This document shows, piece by piece, positions 33,417 to 42,713 of a stretch of DNA of 64,000 bases. Location of the stretch: assembly GCF_001506075.1 (NCBI RefSeq), contig NZ_KQ947476.1:479581-543580 (forward strand). The letters run 5' to 3'. The notes under the pieces are model-generated. The model saw nothing but the letters and a program-made list of their open reading frames with translations. It did no database searches and had not been told where the DNA came from. The stretch is from Vibrio sp. MEBiC08052 (GTDB taxonomy: Bacteria; Pseudomonadota; Gammaproteobacteria; Enterobacterales; Vibrionaceae). The position numbers were made by a program, and so were the translations under genes. How positions within the stretch are numbered: the first letter of the stretch is position 1; every line of letters begins with the position of its first letter.

Positions 33417-33668
33417 TCACGACTCAAGCCCTTTCTGAATCAAAAACTGATAAGGGATTTGCTCGATTTGAGCTGCCAACAGCTGATGATCCATAAACCG
33501 ACAGAAACTGGGAATATCACGTGTTGTCGAAGGGTCATCTGCAATCACCAGTAACTTCTCACCGTCTTTCATCGAACGAATGGTTTTTCTGACCATCATG
33601 ACAGGTTCGGGACACCGTAATCCTTCTGCCTCTAATATGTAGTCGGCTAATGATTTATCAATGGTCAT
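33417..33668 (-). CDS. tusA: Sulfur carrier protein TusA
   Basis: TusA receives sulfur from IscS and passes it on for tRNA 2-thiouridine synthesis. The 83-residue protein shows the CPxP motif EGLRCPEPVMMVRKTIR with reactive Cys19, and the family end segment PYQFLIQKG. ATG 33668. It is divergent from the small membrane protein gene at 33805. Confidence 0.95.
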   Translation of the reverse strand: MTIDKSLADYILEAEGLRCPEPVMMVRKTIRSMKDGEKLLVIADDPSTTRDIPSFCRFMDHQLLAAQIEQIPYQFLIQKGLES

Positions 33669-33804
33669 GGCAGGTAGCTTTGTTAGTCATTTGAATGTCA
33701 AATAATACTGGCGAAGAAAAAATATTCAATAACCTCTTGGCAAATGAAACTTTTTGTTTTAATTTATTTAACATGTTTGCAACATTCGTGTCGGGGAGCA
33801 AGGA

Positions 33805-33984
33805 ATGCTGAATAACATCGACAGACTGACTATCTATGCTCTGATGGGATTTATCTCTTTTGGAGCATTGGTGATGAGTACATCGGCGTCGGAACAAGCC
33901 TCACTCATGCCGGTATGGGGAGTTATTGCTGCAATGATAGGGCTTTGGCTGGAAATCTATCAATACGACACATCCAAGCATTGA
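33805..33984 (+). CDS. Small two-helix membrane protein, unknown function
   Basis: A 59-codon gene beginning MLNNIDRLTIYALMGFISFG and ending YQYDTSKH. GGGGAGCAAGGA directly upstream is a strong ribosome site, and an intrinsic terminator follows 62 bp after the stop, so the unit looks complete. Two hydrophobic segments (about 10-25 and 35-50) suggest an inner-membrane hairpin protein. It is divergent from tusA; many vibrios appear to have a similar short gene here, but I cannot name a function. Confidence 0.7.
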   Translation: MLNNIDRLTIYALMGFISFGALVMSTSASEQASLMPVWGVIAAMIGLWLEIYQYDTSKH

Positions 33985-34046
33985 TTGAAAAGTAATTCTA
34001 AAAACAATGCAATATTTCCGACACTATCCCATTTTTCTTGGGCTTC

Positions 34047-34070
34047 CCCGCAGTAATGCGGGATTTTTTT
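34047..34070 (+). terminator. Intrinsic terminator of the small membrane protein gene
   Basis: CCCGCA pairs with TGCGGG around a 4-nt loop (34047-34062), followed by ATTTTTTT. The orientation fits the plus-strand gene at 33805. Confidence 0.88.
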
Positions 34071-34144
34071 GTCTGAATGATCCGCAAAGTGCCAAAAGGT
34101 AGTCACCGAAAGTCTGTTTGTTGGCAACGTAACGTTCGATCAAT

Positions 34145-34172
34145 CATGCCAGCCAATGAAATGACTGGCATG
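34145..34172. repeat. Inverted repeat after ilvA
   Basis: CATGCCAG and CTGGCATG form an 8-bp stem with a 12-nt loop 37 bp after the ilvA stop. No T-run follows on the minus strand. It may end or stabilise the 3' end of the ilv transcript. Confidence 0.45.
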
Positions 34173-34208
34173 ACGAGGACGGAGTGCCGATGATTCCAGC
34201 CTCTCAGG

Positions 34209-35738
34209 CTAAGACAAAAAGAACCGATAGGTTGGATTATCGGTCTCGTCTTTGTACTGATAACCCAATTCAACAAGGTGAGCCGAAAAGCGGGTCAAAT
34301 CGTCATCATTGAGTTCAAATGCACAGAGAACACGCCCGTAGTCGGCACCATGATTACGGTAGTTGAACAGGCTGATATTCCAGTGGGTACCGAGTGTACT
34401 GAGGAATTTCAGCAGCGCTCCGGGATATTCCGGAAACTCGAATGCGTATAACCGTTCTTTGAGTGGCTTTGATGGTTTTCCGCCAATCATATAACGAATG
34501 TGCAGTTTGGCGATTTCGTCATCTGATAAATCGATAACCGGATAACCGGCTTTACGCAGATCCTGAATGATGCTATTGAGCTCTTCCGGGCCTCCGGCGA
34601 GACGAATCCCGACGAAAACATTGGCCAGTGAGTCATCATTGTAGCGATAGTTAAACTCCGTGACCGCCCGGCCGCCGAGAATCTGGCAGAATTCGAAAAA
34701 TGCACCTTTGCGCTCAGGAATGGTAACGGCAAGCAGCCCTTCACGCTTTTCGCCCAGTTCACAGCGTTCTGAAACGTAGCGTAAGCCGTGAAAGTTGGTA
34801 TTGGCACCTGAGAGAACCGTCCCTAACTGTTTACCTGTGAGCTGGTGCTGTTCTGCGTATTTTTTCAAACCTGCCAGTGCCAGTGCGCCTGATGGTTCAG
34901 CAATTGCGCGGGTATCTTCAAAGATATCTTTCACCGCAGCACAGATTTCGTCACTGGACACGGAGATATGACCGTCCAGATATTGCTGACACAAACGGAA
35001 CGTTTCATCACCGATGCGTTTGACTGCGACCCCGTCGGCGAACATGCTGACCTGTTCAAGCACAACCGGTTCACCGGCATCGAGTGCGGCTTTTAAGCAA
35101 CCGGATTCTTCCGGTTCAACGGCGATTACTTTGATTTCTGGCATCAGTTGTTTGATCAGCACGGCGATTCCCGCAGCCAGCCCCCCGCCACCGACCGGGA
35201 CGAAGATGTAATCCAAATGACCGTTTTGTTGCAGCATTTCCATGCCAATGGTGCCTTGCCCGGCAATCACGAGCGGGTGATCGAACGGTGGCACAAAGGT
35301 ATAGTGATATTCTGCAGCAAGCCGTTCGGCTTCAGCTTTCGCTTCATCGAAGTTATTGCCGAACAGCACCACCTCACCGCCAAAGCCGCGCACCGCATCA
35401 ACTTTGATATCCGGCGTGGTTTTCGGCATGACAATGGTTGTTTTGACGCCAAGCTTACTCCCGGACAAAGCCAGTCCCTGAGCATGGTTCCCTGCGGATG
35501 CTGTAATGATTCCTGCTTGGCGCTGCTCTTCGCTCAGGTTCGTGATCATGTTGTAAGCACCGCGCAGTTTAAACGAATGGACCGGCTGGCGATCTTCTCG
35601 TTTGAGCTGAACCCGGTTATTGAGTCTGGCAGAGAGCCGCGGCATATCTTGGAGCGGCGTGACGATTGCAACGTCGTAGACCGGGGCGCGTAAAATCTGG
35701 CGCAGATAATCTGCGCCGGTTTGATTGGTGAATGTCAT
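34209..35738 (-). CDS. ilvA: Threonine ammonia-lyase, biosynthetic
   Basis: IlvA deaminates threonine to 2-oxobutanoate, the first committed step to isoleucine. The 509-residue protein has a PLP domain with Lys57 in HSFKLRGAYN, SAGNHAQG and the Gly loop PVGGGGLAAGIA. Two C-terminal ACT-like regulatory domains (about 330-509) are those that bind isoleucine and valine. It begins 3 bp after ilvD and is last in the ilvGMEDA operon. Confidence 0.98.
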   Translation of the reverse strand: MTFTNQTGADYLRQILRAPVYDVAIVTPLQDMPRLSARLNNRVQLKREDRQPVHSFKLRGAYNMITNLSEEQRQAGIITASAGNHAQGLALSGSKLGVKTTIVMPKTTPDIKVDAVRGFGGEVVLFGNNFDEAKAEAERLAAEYHYTFVPPFDHPLVIAGQGTIGMEMLQQNGHLDYIFVPVGGGGLAAGIAVLIKQLMPEIKVIAVEPEESGCLKAALDAGEPVVLEQVSMFADGVAVKRIGDETFRLCQQYLDGHISVSSDEICAAVKDIFEDTRAIAEPSGALALAGLKKYAEQHQLTGKQLGTVLSGANTNFHGLRYVSERCELGEKREGLLAVTIPERKGAFFEFCQILGGRAVTEFNYRYNDDSLANVFVGIRLAGGPEELNSIIQDLRKAGYPVIDLSDDEIAKLHIRYMIGGKPSKPLKERLYAFEFPEYPGALLKFLSTLGTHWNISLFNYRNHGADYGRVLCAFELNDDDLTRFSAHLVELGYQYKDETDNPTYRFFLS

Positions 35739-35741
35739 CGA

Positions 35742-37583
35742 CTAGTCTCCTAGCTTTGATTTATCTCTCACCGCACCTTTGTCAGCACTGGTTGCCATGC
35801 TGGCATAGGCTTTCAGCGCAAAAGAGACTTCGCGTTGACGGTTGGCCGGTTTCCAGCCGAGTTGATCTTGTTCTGCACAACGGCTTGCCAGTTCATCCGC
35901 TGGCACCACCAGTTCAATGGTGCGTCCGGGAATATCAATATCAATAATGTCACCGTTTTTCACCAGCCCGATAGCGCCACCATTGGCGGCTTCCGGAGAA
36001 GCGTGACCGATGGACAGACCGGATGTACCACCGGAGAAGCGGCCGTCGGTCAGCAGGGCACATGATTTACCCAGTCCCATCGATTTCAGATACGTCGTCG
36101 GATAGAGCATTTCTTGCATGCCGGGGCCGCCTTTTGGCCCTTCATAGCGGATAACGACCACTTCACCTGCCTTCACTTTACCGCCAAGAATGCCTTCAAC
36201 AGCATCTTCCTGACTTTCAAACACAATCGCCGGGCCACGGAATTTCAGATTGCTTTCATCGACGCCTGCGGTTTTGACGATACAACCATCCAATGCGATG
36301 TTGCCGGTCAAGACGGCAAGACCACCATCCTGACTGAAAGCATGGGCTTTGGTGCGGATACAGCCGTCTTCACGGTCATCATCCAGCGTCTCCCAGTAAC
36401 AATTCTGTGAGAAGGCTTGTGTGGTTCGGATCCCTGCGGGACCGGCACGGTAGAACGCTTTTACGTCGGCAGAGTCAGTCTGCATAATGTCATATTGCGC
36501 CAGCTGCTCTTGCAGGCTGAGGCCGAGTACCGTTCTGGTTTCGGTATTGAGCAGACCGGCGCGGTTGAGTTCGCCAAGGATCCCCATCACACCGCCAGCC
36601 CGGTGGACATCTTCCATATGGTACTTTTGCGTTGACGGGGCCACTTTACACAAGTGCGGAACCCGACGTGACATGCGGTCGATATCTTCCATGGTGAAGT
36701 CCACTTCACCTTCTTGTGCTGCCGCCAGCAGGTGCAGAACTGTATTGGTTGAACCGCCCATGGCAATATCCAGCGCCATCGCATTTTCAAATGCAGACTT
36801 GTTGGCAATGTTACGTGGCAAAGCCGAGGCATCATCCTGTTCGTAATAGCGTTTGGTCAGTTCGACGATACGCTGACCGGCTTTGAGGAATAATGTTTTG
36901 CGATCCGCATGGGTCGCGAGCAGAGAACCATTGCCCGGCTGTGACAGTCCCAACGCTTCGGTCAGACAGTTCATTGAGTTGGCAGTAAACATACCGGAAC
37001 ACGAGCCGCATGTCGGACAAGCGGAACGTTCGACCTGTTCACTCTGTTCGTCAGATACATTTGGATCTGCCCCTTGAATCATCGCATCAACCAGATCGAG
37101 TTTGATCAGTTGATCTGAAAGCTTGGTTTTTCCTGCTTCCATCGGGCCGCCGGACACAAAGATCACCGGGATATTCAGGCGCAGCGAGGCCATCAGCATT
37201 CCGGGGGTGATTTTGTCGCAGTTTGAGATGCAGACCATCGCGTCGGCACAGTGAGCATTGACCATATATTCGACGGAGTCGGCAATCAGCTCACGCGAAG
37301 GCAGCGAGTAGAGCATTCCACCGTGGCCCATCGCGATACCGTCATCGACGGCAATGGTATTAAATTCTTTGGCGATACCACCGGCTTCTTCAATTTCACG
37401 AGCGACCATCTGACCCAAGTCTTTCAGGTGAACATGACCCGGTACAAATTGCGTGAATGAGTTGACAACGGCAATGATCGGCTTACCAAAATCATCTTCT
37501 TTGACACCGGTTGCACGCCATAACGCACGTGCTCCTGCCATATTGCGACCATGTGTTGTTGTTGCTGAACGATACTTCGGCAT
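35742..37583 (-). CDS. ilvD: Dihydroxy-acid dehydratase
   Basis: IlvD removes water from 2,3-dihydroxy acids in valine and isoleucine synthesis and carries an Fe-S cluster. Over 613 residues the cluster and active-site motifs are VCISNCDKITPGML (Cys122) and ACPTCGSCSGMFTANSMN (Cys195). The C-terminal LLTDGRFSGGTSGLSIGHASPEA is intact. The sequence starts MPKYRSATTTHGRNMAGARA. It lies between ilvE (30 bp) and ilvA (3 bp). Confidence 0.98.
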   Translation of the reverse strand: MPKYRSATTTHGRNMAGARALWRATGVKEDDFGKPIIAVVNSFTQFVPGHVHLKDLGQMVAREIEEAGGIAKEFNTIAVDDGIAMGHGGMLYSLPSRELIADSVEYMVNAHCADAMVCISNCDKITPGMLMASLRLNIPVIFVSGGPMEAGKTKLSDQLIKLDLVDAMIQGADPNVSDEQSEQVERSACPTCGSCSGMFTANSMNCLTEALGLSQPGNGSLLATHADRKTLFLKAGQRIVELTKRYYEQDDASALPRNIANKSAFENAMALDIAMGGSTNTVLHLLAAAQEGEVDFTMEDIDRMSRRVPHLCKVAPSTQKYHMEDVHRAGGVMGILGELNRAGLLNTETRTVLGLSLQEQLAQYDIMQTDSADVKAFYRAGPAGIRTTQAFSQNCYWETLDDDREDGCIRTKAHAFSQDGGLAVLTGNIALDGCIVKTAGVDESNLKFRGPAIVFESQEDAVEGILGGKVKAGEVVVIRYEGPKGGPGMQEMLYPTTYLKSMGLGKSCALLTDGRFSGGTSGLSIGHASPEAANGGAIGLVKNGDIIDIDIPGRTIELVVPADELASRCAEQDQLGWKPANRQREVSFALKAYASMATSADKGAVRDKSKLGD

Positions 37584-37613
37584 TGTGTTGTCCTTTACTT
37601 AATTCTTTTGGGG

Positions 37614-38555
37614 TTAGGCTTTGTCTTGAGGATTGACGTAATCTAACCAACCCCATTTATCTTCAGTGGTTCCATTGAACAGTCCGAAAAAGGTGTCTTG
37701 AATCACTTTGGTGATCGGTCCGCGTTTTCCTGAACCGACGCTGATACGATCAACACTACGTACCGGGACGATTTCCGCTGCGGTGCCGGTCATGAAAATT
37801 TCGTCTGCCAGATAAAGTGACTCGCGGGTGATATTGGCTTCGCGCACGGTATAGCCAAGATCTTTCGCCAGAATCATAATTGTATCTCGGGTGATCCCCG
37901 GAAGAATCGAGCTGGTGGTCGGTGGCGTGAGCAGTTCACCATCTTTGATGACAAAAATGTTCTCGCCGGCCCCTTCGGACAGATAGCCGTCCACACTCAG
38001 GGCAATCCCTTCGTCATAACCGTGACGACGGGCTTCACCACCAACCAGCAGTGAAGACAGATAGTTACCGCCCGCTTTTGCACCGGTCGGAACGGTATTG
38101 GGGGCTGCGCGGTTCCAACTGGAGATCATGGCATCAACGCCATTTTCCAATGCTTCTTCGCCAAGATATGCTCCCCATGGGAAAGCCGCGATAATCAAAT
38201 CCAGTTCAGTACCGTTTGGCGGACAGACGCCCAGACCGACGTTACCGACGAAAGCCAATGGGCGGATATAAGCGGAAGTCAGTTTATTTGCGCGTAAGGT
38301 TTCCCGGGTTGCTTCCATAATTTCTTCAACGGAATATGGAATCGGGAAGCGATAGATTTTGGCCGAGTTGACTAAACGTTGTGCGTGTTCCTGATGGCGG
38401 AACACAATCGGGCCTTTGGGGGTATCATAGCAGCGAACGCCTTCGAATACAGATGTCCCATAGTGCATTGCGTGCGTCAGAACATGCACTTGAGCATTTG
38501 CCCATGGCATCATTTCCCCGTTGAACCATATAAAATCCGCAGTATTAGTAGCCAT
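37614..38555 (-). CDS. ilvE: Branched-chain amino-acid aminotransferase
   Basis: IlvE makes isoleucine, valine and leucine from their 2-oxo acids with glutamate. ATG 38555 gives 313 residues starting MATNTADFIWFNGEMMPWAN; the longer frame runs through ilvM and is not used. The PLP lysine is Lys160 in TGAKAGGNYLSS. Fold class IV motifs VFEGVRCYD and EGAGENIFVIKDG are present. It starts 10 bp after ilvM. Confidence 0.98.
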   Translation of the reverse strand: MATNTADFIWFNGEMMPWANAQVHVLTHAMHYGTSVFEGVRCYDTPKGPIVFRHQEHAQRLVNSAKIYRFPIPYSVEEIMEATRETLRANKLTSAYIRPLAFVGNVGLGVCPPNGTELDLIIAAFPWGAYLGEEALENGVDAMISSWNRAAPNTVPTGAKAGGNYLSSLLVGGEARRHGYDEGIALSVDGYLSEGAGENIFVIKDGELLTPPTTSSILPGITRDTIMILAKDLGYTVREANITRESLYLADEIFMTGTAAEIVPVRSVDRISVGSGKRGPITKVIQDTFFGLFNGTTEDKWGWLDYVNPQDKA

Positions 38556-38565
38556 TATTTCTTCC

Positions 38566-38850
38566 TTATGCACAAATTTTTTGTTGTAAATTGTTGTTTG
38601 GTAGTTCGTTATTACTGATTTGAATGACGTCAACGGTACGCACATCCCACAATTTTTCGATTTGATTGATGAGTGTCGTGATCGGCCGATCGCTATCGAC
38701 GATAATTTCGACGCTGGCAACTTTACTCTCATGATTTTGGGTTGCTGCAACCTGTTTGATAATGAATCCGCGGTGGCGAATGACACGCAGAACACGCTCT
38801 AACAGAACTGGCTTGTCATCAGCTTTGATGTCGAGTAGATATCTTTCCAT
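38566..38850 (-). CDS. ilvM: Acetolactate synthase II small subunit
   Basis: IlvM is the regulatory/stabilising subunit of acetolactate synthase II. The 94-residue ACT-domain protein reads MERYLLDIKADDKPVLLERV and continues with the FIIKQVAATQ strand typical of the family. It sits 12 bp after ilvG. Confidence 0.95.
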   Translation of the reverse strand: MERYLLDIKADDKPVLLERVLRVIRHRGFIIKQVAATQNHESKVASVEIIVDSDRPITTLINQIEKLWDVRTVDVIQISNNELPNNNLQQKICA

Positions 38851-38862
38851 TTCTGGTGTCTC

Positions 38863-40509
38863 CTATGTATTTTCCAGCATGTCACTGTTTGATGCACCGG
38901 GTGGCACCAGTGGCCAGACATTTTCTTCTTCATCAATCGCAACATGCAGTAGGTAAGCGGTTTTGCTGGCCAGCATTTCTTGTAAAGCCGGTTCAACTTC
39001 TTCTTTCTTGGTAATCGTTTTGCCCGGAATATCGAAAGCGCGCGCCAGCATGATGAAATCCGGGTTATCGTCCAGAATCGTTTCACTGTGGCGACCATCG
39101 AAAAATAGAGATTGCCATTGACGAACCATTCCCAGACGCTGGTTGTTCAACAAGACGATTTTGACCGGGATCTGGCGACGTTTTAACGTGCCCAGTTCCT
39201 GAATATTCATCATAAACGAGCCGTCACCGGTAATCAGAATCGACTGGTCGTCGGGACGTGCTACGGCTGCCCCCATCGCGGCCGGTAAACCGAACCCCAT
39301 GGTGCCGAGACCTGCGGATGAAATAAAGTTTTGCGGGGATCTTGGCTGAATGTGCTGAGCCGCCCACATCTGATGTTGACCGACATCGGTGGAGACAATC
39401 GAGTTGTCAGGCATCATGTCGGATAATTGTTTCAGTAGCAGCGGTGCGTAAATCAGTTCACCGGGATGGTCATAACGCCATTTGAATCCACTGCGCAAGC
39501 TCTCACTATGGTGAACCCAGGCGCTAATGTCATGCGAGAGTTCCAGTTGCGGCAGAATCGTATTGATGTCGCCCCGTAGCGCAGCGTTGGCACGTCGGAG
39601 TTTATTGAACTCTGCGGCATCGATATCAATATGAATCACTTTCGCATGAGGGGCGAAGGTATCAAGCTTGCCGGTCACCCGGTCATCAAAACGGGCCCCG
39701 ACCGTAATCAGGAGATCACATTCCTGAACGACTAAATTGGCAGCTTTGGTGCCATGCATGCCCAACATGCCCAGATAGTGCGGGTCGTGTCGTTCAACCG
39801 AGCCCAATCCCTTGAGGGTACTGACAGAAGGCATGGGGTTGAGGCGTAAAAACTCTCGCACGGTTTCAGTTGCGTGAGCGAGCTGAACACCGCCCCCGAC
39901 ATAAAAAACCGGGCGTTGGCTTTCGTTGAGCATCGCTTGCGCTTTAGTGAGTTCATCCGAATTAACTTGAGGCATGGCAGGGGGAGTAAATGGGGTAAGC
40001 GTGGTCACCGGGGATTGGGCCAGCTGAACGTCTTTTGCGATATCAACGATCACTGGCCCGGGGCGTCCCGTTTTGGCAACTTCAAATGCCTCCGCCAATG
40101 TCGGTGCCAGTTCATTGATATCGGTCACCAGATAACTGTGTTTGGTACAAGACAGCGACATACCGATGACATCCATCTCCTGAAATGCATCCGTGCCGAT
40201 GTGAGAACTGGCGACTTGTCCGGTAATGGCGACCAGCGGAACTGAATCAAGGAAAGCATCTGCCAGGCCTGTGACGAGGTTTGTGGCTCCAGGGCCTGAT
40301 GTCGCCATGCATACGGCAACTTCTTGTGTTGATCTTGCCATCCCGATGGCTGCCATGGCCGCACCTTGTTCGTGACGACATAAAATATGTTCGACACCTC
40401 CGTCATACAAAGCATCGTAGATGGGCATGATTGCACCGCCCGGATAACCAAATATGGTCTTGATGCCTTGTTGTTTCAGGGCTGCTACGACGAGTTGAGC
40501 TCCAGTCAT
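38863..40509 (-). CDS. ilvG: Acetolactate synthase II large subunit
   Basis: IlvG condenses pyruvate with pyruvate or 2-oxobutanoate using thiamine diphosphate. The start was set at ATG 40509 (MTGAQLVVAALKQQGIKTIF) with a GGGAGGG ribosome site, giving 548 residues, the E. coli length. TPP-binding motifs include RHEQGAAMAAIG with the catalytic Glu and the GDGSFMMNIQELGT region. FAD-type motifs are also intact. There is no frameshift of the kind that inactivates ilvG in E. coli K-12. It is the first structural gene after the ilvL attenuator. Confidence 0.98.
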   Translation of the reverse strand: MTGAQLVVAALKQQGIKTIFGYPGGAIMPIYDALYDGGVEHILCRHEQGAAMAAIGMARSTQEVAVCMATSGPGATNLVTGLADAFLDSVPLVAITGQVASSHIGTDAFQEMDVIGMSLSCTKHSYLVTDINELAPTLAEAFEVAKTGRPGPVIVDIAKDVQLAQSPVTTLTPFTPPAMPQVNSDELTKAQAMLNESQRPVFYVGGGVQLAHATETVREFLRLNPMPSVSTLKGLGSVERHDPHYLGMLGMHGTKAANLVVQECDLLITVGARFDDRVTGKLDTFAPHAKVIHIDIDAAEFNKLRRANAALRGDINTILPQLELSHDISAWVHHSESLRSGFKWRYDHPGELIYAPLLLKQLSDMMPDNSIVSTDVGQHQMWAAQHIQPRSPQNFISSAGLGTMGFGLPAAMGAAVARPDDQSILITGDGSFMMNIQELGTLKRRQIPVKIVLLNNQRLGMVRQWQSLFFDGRHSETILDDNPDFIMLARAFDIPGKTITKKEEVEPALQEMLASKTAYLLHVAIDEEENVWPLVPPGASNSDMLENT

Positions 40510-40633
40510 CGTGACCCTCCCGTACATTCATTGTTCTTGTTGCTTCGTGTTGTGTTGTGTGAGCACTTCATGTGCGACTCCCGTTATATCGCTTTGCCGG
40601 CTGGGTCGGCGCGCGTTTTATTATTGTACAGAC

Positions 40634-40668
40634 TAAAAAAAACCCCCGGACTTTTCAGTGCGGGGGTC
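40634..40668 (-). terminator. ilv attenuator terminator
   Basis: On the minus strand GACCCCCG pairs with CGGGGGTT, and the stem is followed by eight T residues. It lies 16 bp after the leader-peptide stop and about 125 bp before ilvG, the standard position of a transcription attenuator. Confidence 0.92.
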
Positions 40669-40683
40669 TTTTTCATCTTGCTG

Positions 40684-40779
40684 CTATCTTTCGTCCAGTA
40701 GCCCCCGCGCGGAATCAATAATGACCACGACTAGAATCAGGCTAATTAGAGAATGTAAACGAACGATCAGATGCATCAT
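40684..40779 (-). CDS. ilvL: ilvGMEDA operon leader peptide
   Basis: A 31-codon frame starts MMHLIVRLHSLISLILVVVI and ends GLLDER. About half of its codons are Leu, Ile or Val, in the run of residues 11-21, so ribosome stalling during shortage of any of these would prevent the downstream terminator from forming. It was too short for automatic calling. Position, composition and the terminator together make the assignment secure. Confidence 0.93.
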   Translation of the reverse strand: MMHLIVRLHSLISLILVVVIIDSARGLLDER

Positions 40780-40991
40780 GAATAGAAATCTTATTTTTAG
40801 TTAATGTTCCAAGATTGATGAAAATCTCGACATACTTAGTGTGTAACATACAATTCTGTTACATGACAAGGAAAATATCATTCTTTTTTCATATTATTTT
40901 ATTTTCCGCTTACGTTATACCTACCCCTGTACATTCAGCGTATCACTGATTGATACCATGAATATTTATAAATCAATCACAAGGGAATTAT

Positions 40992-42515
40992 ATGGGGTTA
41001 GCAATCATTCATAGTCGGGCGAGTGTCGGTGTGGAAGCACCATTGGTGACCGTGGAAGTTCATATTAGTAATGGGATGCCGGGATTTACACTGGTAGGCT
41101 TACCGGAAACCACCGTCAAAGAATCACGAGATCGGGTTCGGAGTGCAATTATCCATTCTCGGTTTGAATTTCCCCCCAAACGTATCACGGTCAATTTGGC
41201 GCCGGCCGATTTGCCGAAAGAAGGCGGGCGGTTTGACCTGCCTATCGCTTTGGGCATTCTGGCGGCATCAGATCAAATCATCTCGGACCATCTGGCCAAC
41301 TATGAGTTTTTAGGGGAGTTGGCTTTATCCGGTCAGTTGCGAACAGTGAAAGGGGTATTACCCGCAGCCTTGGCTGCCGGGCTGGCTGACCGTGCTTTGG
41401 TTGTGCCGCATGAAAATGGTGATCAGGCAGCTTTGGTCGGACAAGATCAGCATTATTCTGCCGGGAGTTTGCAAGAAGTCTGTCAGGCTTTGTGTGGCGA
41501 TGTGTCACTGGGGTTGCATCAGTCTCAGCCTCAGATTGATCAGCCCACATCTTCGCGAGATTTGCAGGATATTATCGGCCAGCAACAGGGCAAGCGTGCT
41601 TTAGAAATTGCAGCGGCCGGGCATCATAATTTACTGTTTCTCGGGCCTCCGGGAACCGGTAAAACGATGTTGGCCTCCCGGCTGTGTGACTTACTGCCTG
41701 AGATGAGCAATGAAGAAGCGATGGAAACGGCAGCGGTTGCATCGCTGACTCAGCAGGATATTCATCAGTACAACTGGAAACGGCGGCCATTTCGTGCCCC
41801 GCATCATTCCAGTTCGATGGCCGCTTTGGTCGGTGGCGGTTCGATTCCGCGTCCCGGTGAAATCTCTCTGGCTCATAACGGATTACTCTTTCTTGACGAG
41901 ATGCCGGAGTTTGAACGTCGGGTGCTCGATTCATTACGTGAACCGTTGGAATCCGGAAAGATTATCATTTCCCGGGCGCAGGGGAAGACGCGTTTTCCGG
42001 CACGCTTTCAGTTAGTCGGTGCGTTGAATCCAAGCCCGACCGGCTATTATGAGGGCCAAGAGAGCCGGATCAATCCGCAACACATTCTCCGTTATCTGAG
42101 CCGGTTATCAGGGCCGTTATTGGATCGGTTTGACCTGTCGATCGAAATCCCTGCTTTACCCAAAGGCATGCTTGCTGAAGGCGGTGGTCGGGGAGAGACC
42201 ACGCAGGCGGTTCGTGAGCGAGTGCTTCGGGCTCGTGAGTTAATGCTGCGTTTACGGGGGAAAGCGAATTCTCTGCTGACCAGCCGGGAAATCGAGACGT
42301 TCTGTCCATTGGCAAAATCTGATGCCGACTTTCTGGAAAATGCATTGCACAGCCTCGGTCTTTCTATTCGCGCTTATCACCGTATTATCAAAGTTGCCCG
42401 CACTATTGCTGATTTGGCGGAAGAGGAACATATACAGCGGGCACATCTGGCCGAAGCGCTGGGGTATCGTGCGATGGACCGATTATTGAAACAACTGACG
42501 ATACAAGCGGTTTAA
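40992..42515 (+). CDS. comM: ComM, MCM-like branch-migration helicase for natural transformation (YifB family)
   Basis: ComM is a hexameric helicase that extends D-loops during natural transformation. The 507-residue protein has the N-terminal ChlI-like domain (MGLAIIHSRASVGVEAPLVT) and then the AAA+ core, with Walker A GPPGTGKT (218-225), Walker B GLLFLDEMPEF and the RAPHHSSS segment. The C-terminal Mg-chelatase-like domain follows. ATG 40992 is divergent from the ilv operon. With dprA in the same window it fits a competent vibrio. Confidence 0.97.
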   Translation: MGLAIIHSRASVGVEAPLVTVEVHISNGMPGFTLVGLPETTVKESRDRVRSAIIHSRFEFPPKRITVNLAPADLPKEGGRFDLPIALGILAASDQIISDHLANYEFLGELALSGQLRTVKGVLPAALAAGLADRALVVPHENGDQAALVGQDQHYSAGSLQEVCQALCGDVSLGLHQSQPQIDQPTSSRDLQDIIGQQQGKRALEIAAAGHHNLLFLGPPGTGKTMLASRLCDLLPEMSNEEAMETAAVASLTQQDIHQYNWKRRPFRAPHHSSSMAALVGGGSIPRPGEISLAHNGLLFLDEMPEFERRVLDSLREPLESGKIIISRAQGKTRFPARFQLVGALNPSPTGYYEGQESRINPQHILRYLSRLSGPLLDRFDLSIEIPALPKGMLAEGGGRGETTQAVRERVLRARELMLRLRGKANSLLTSREIETFCPLAKSDADFLENALHSLGLSIRAYHRIIKVARTIADLAEEEHIQRAHLAEALGYRAMDRLLKQLTIQAV

Positions 42516-42713
42516 AGCGATAAGTTTTTTTAAAAACGGTATCCCTCGTTGAAAAACAGATCATTAATTCAGAGCCAACTTGTTTGAACCATCAAGCGAC
42601 GTGGAACGGTGTTTGGGCGCAATAGGGATGACGAAGAGAAGCATGTTATTCAGTGACTAAATTTGTATAATCACACGCTATTTTATTTTTCGAGCGGAAA
42701 TGACGTTTATCTT

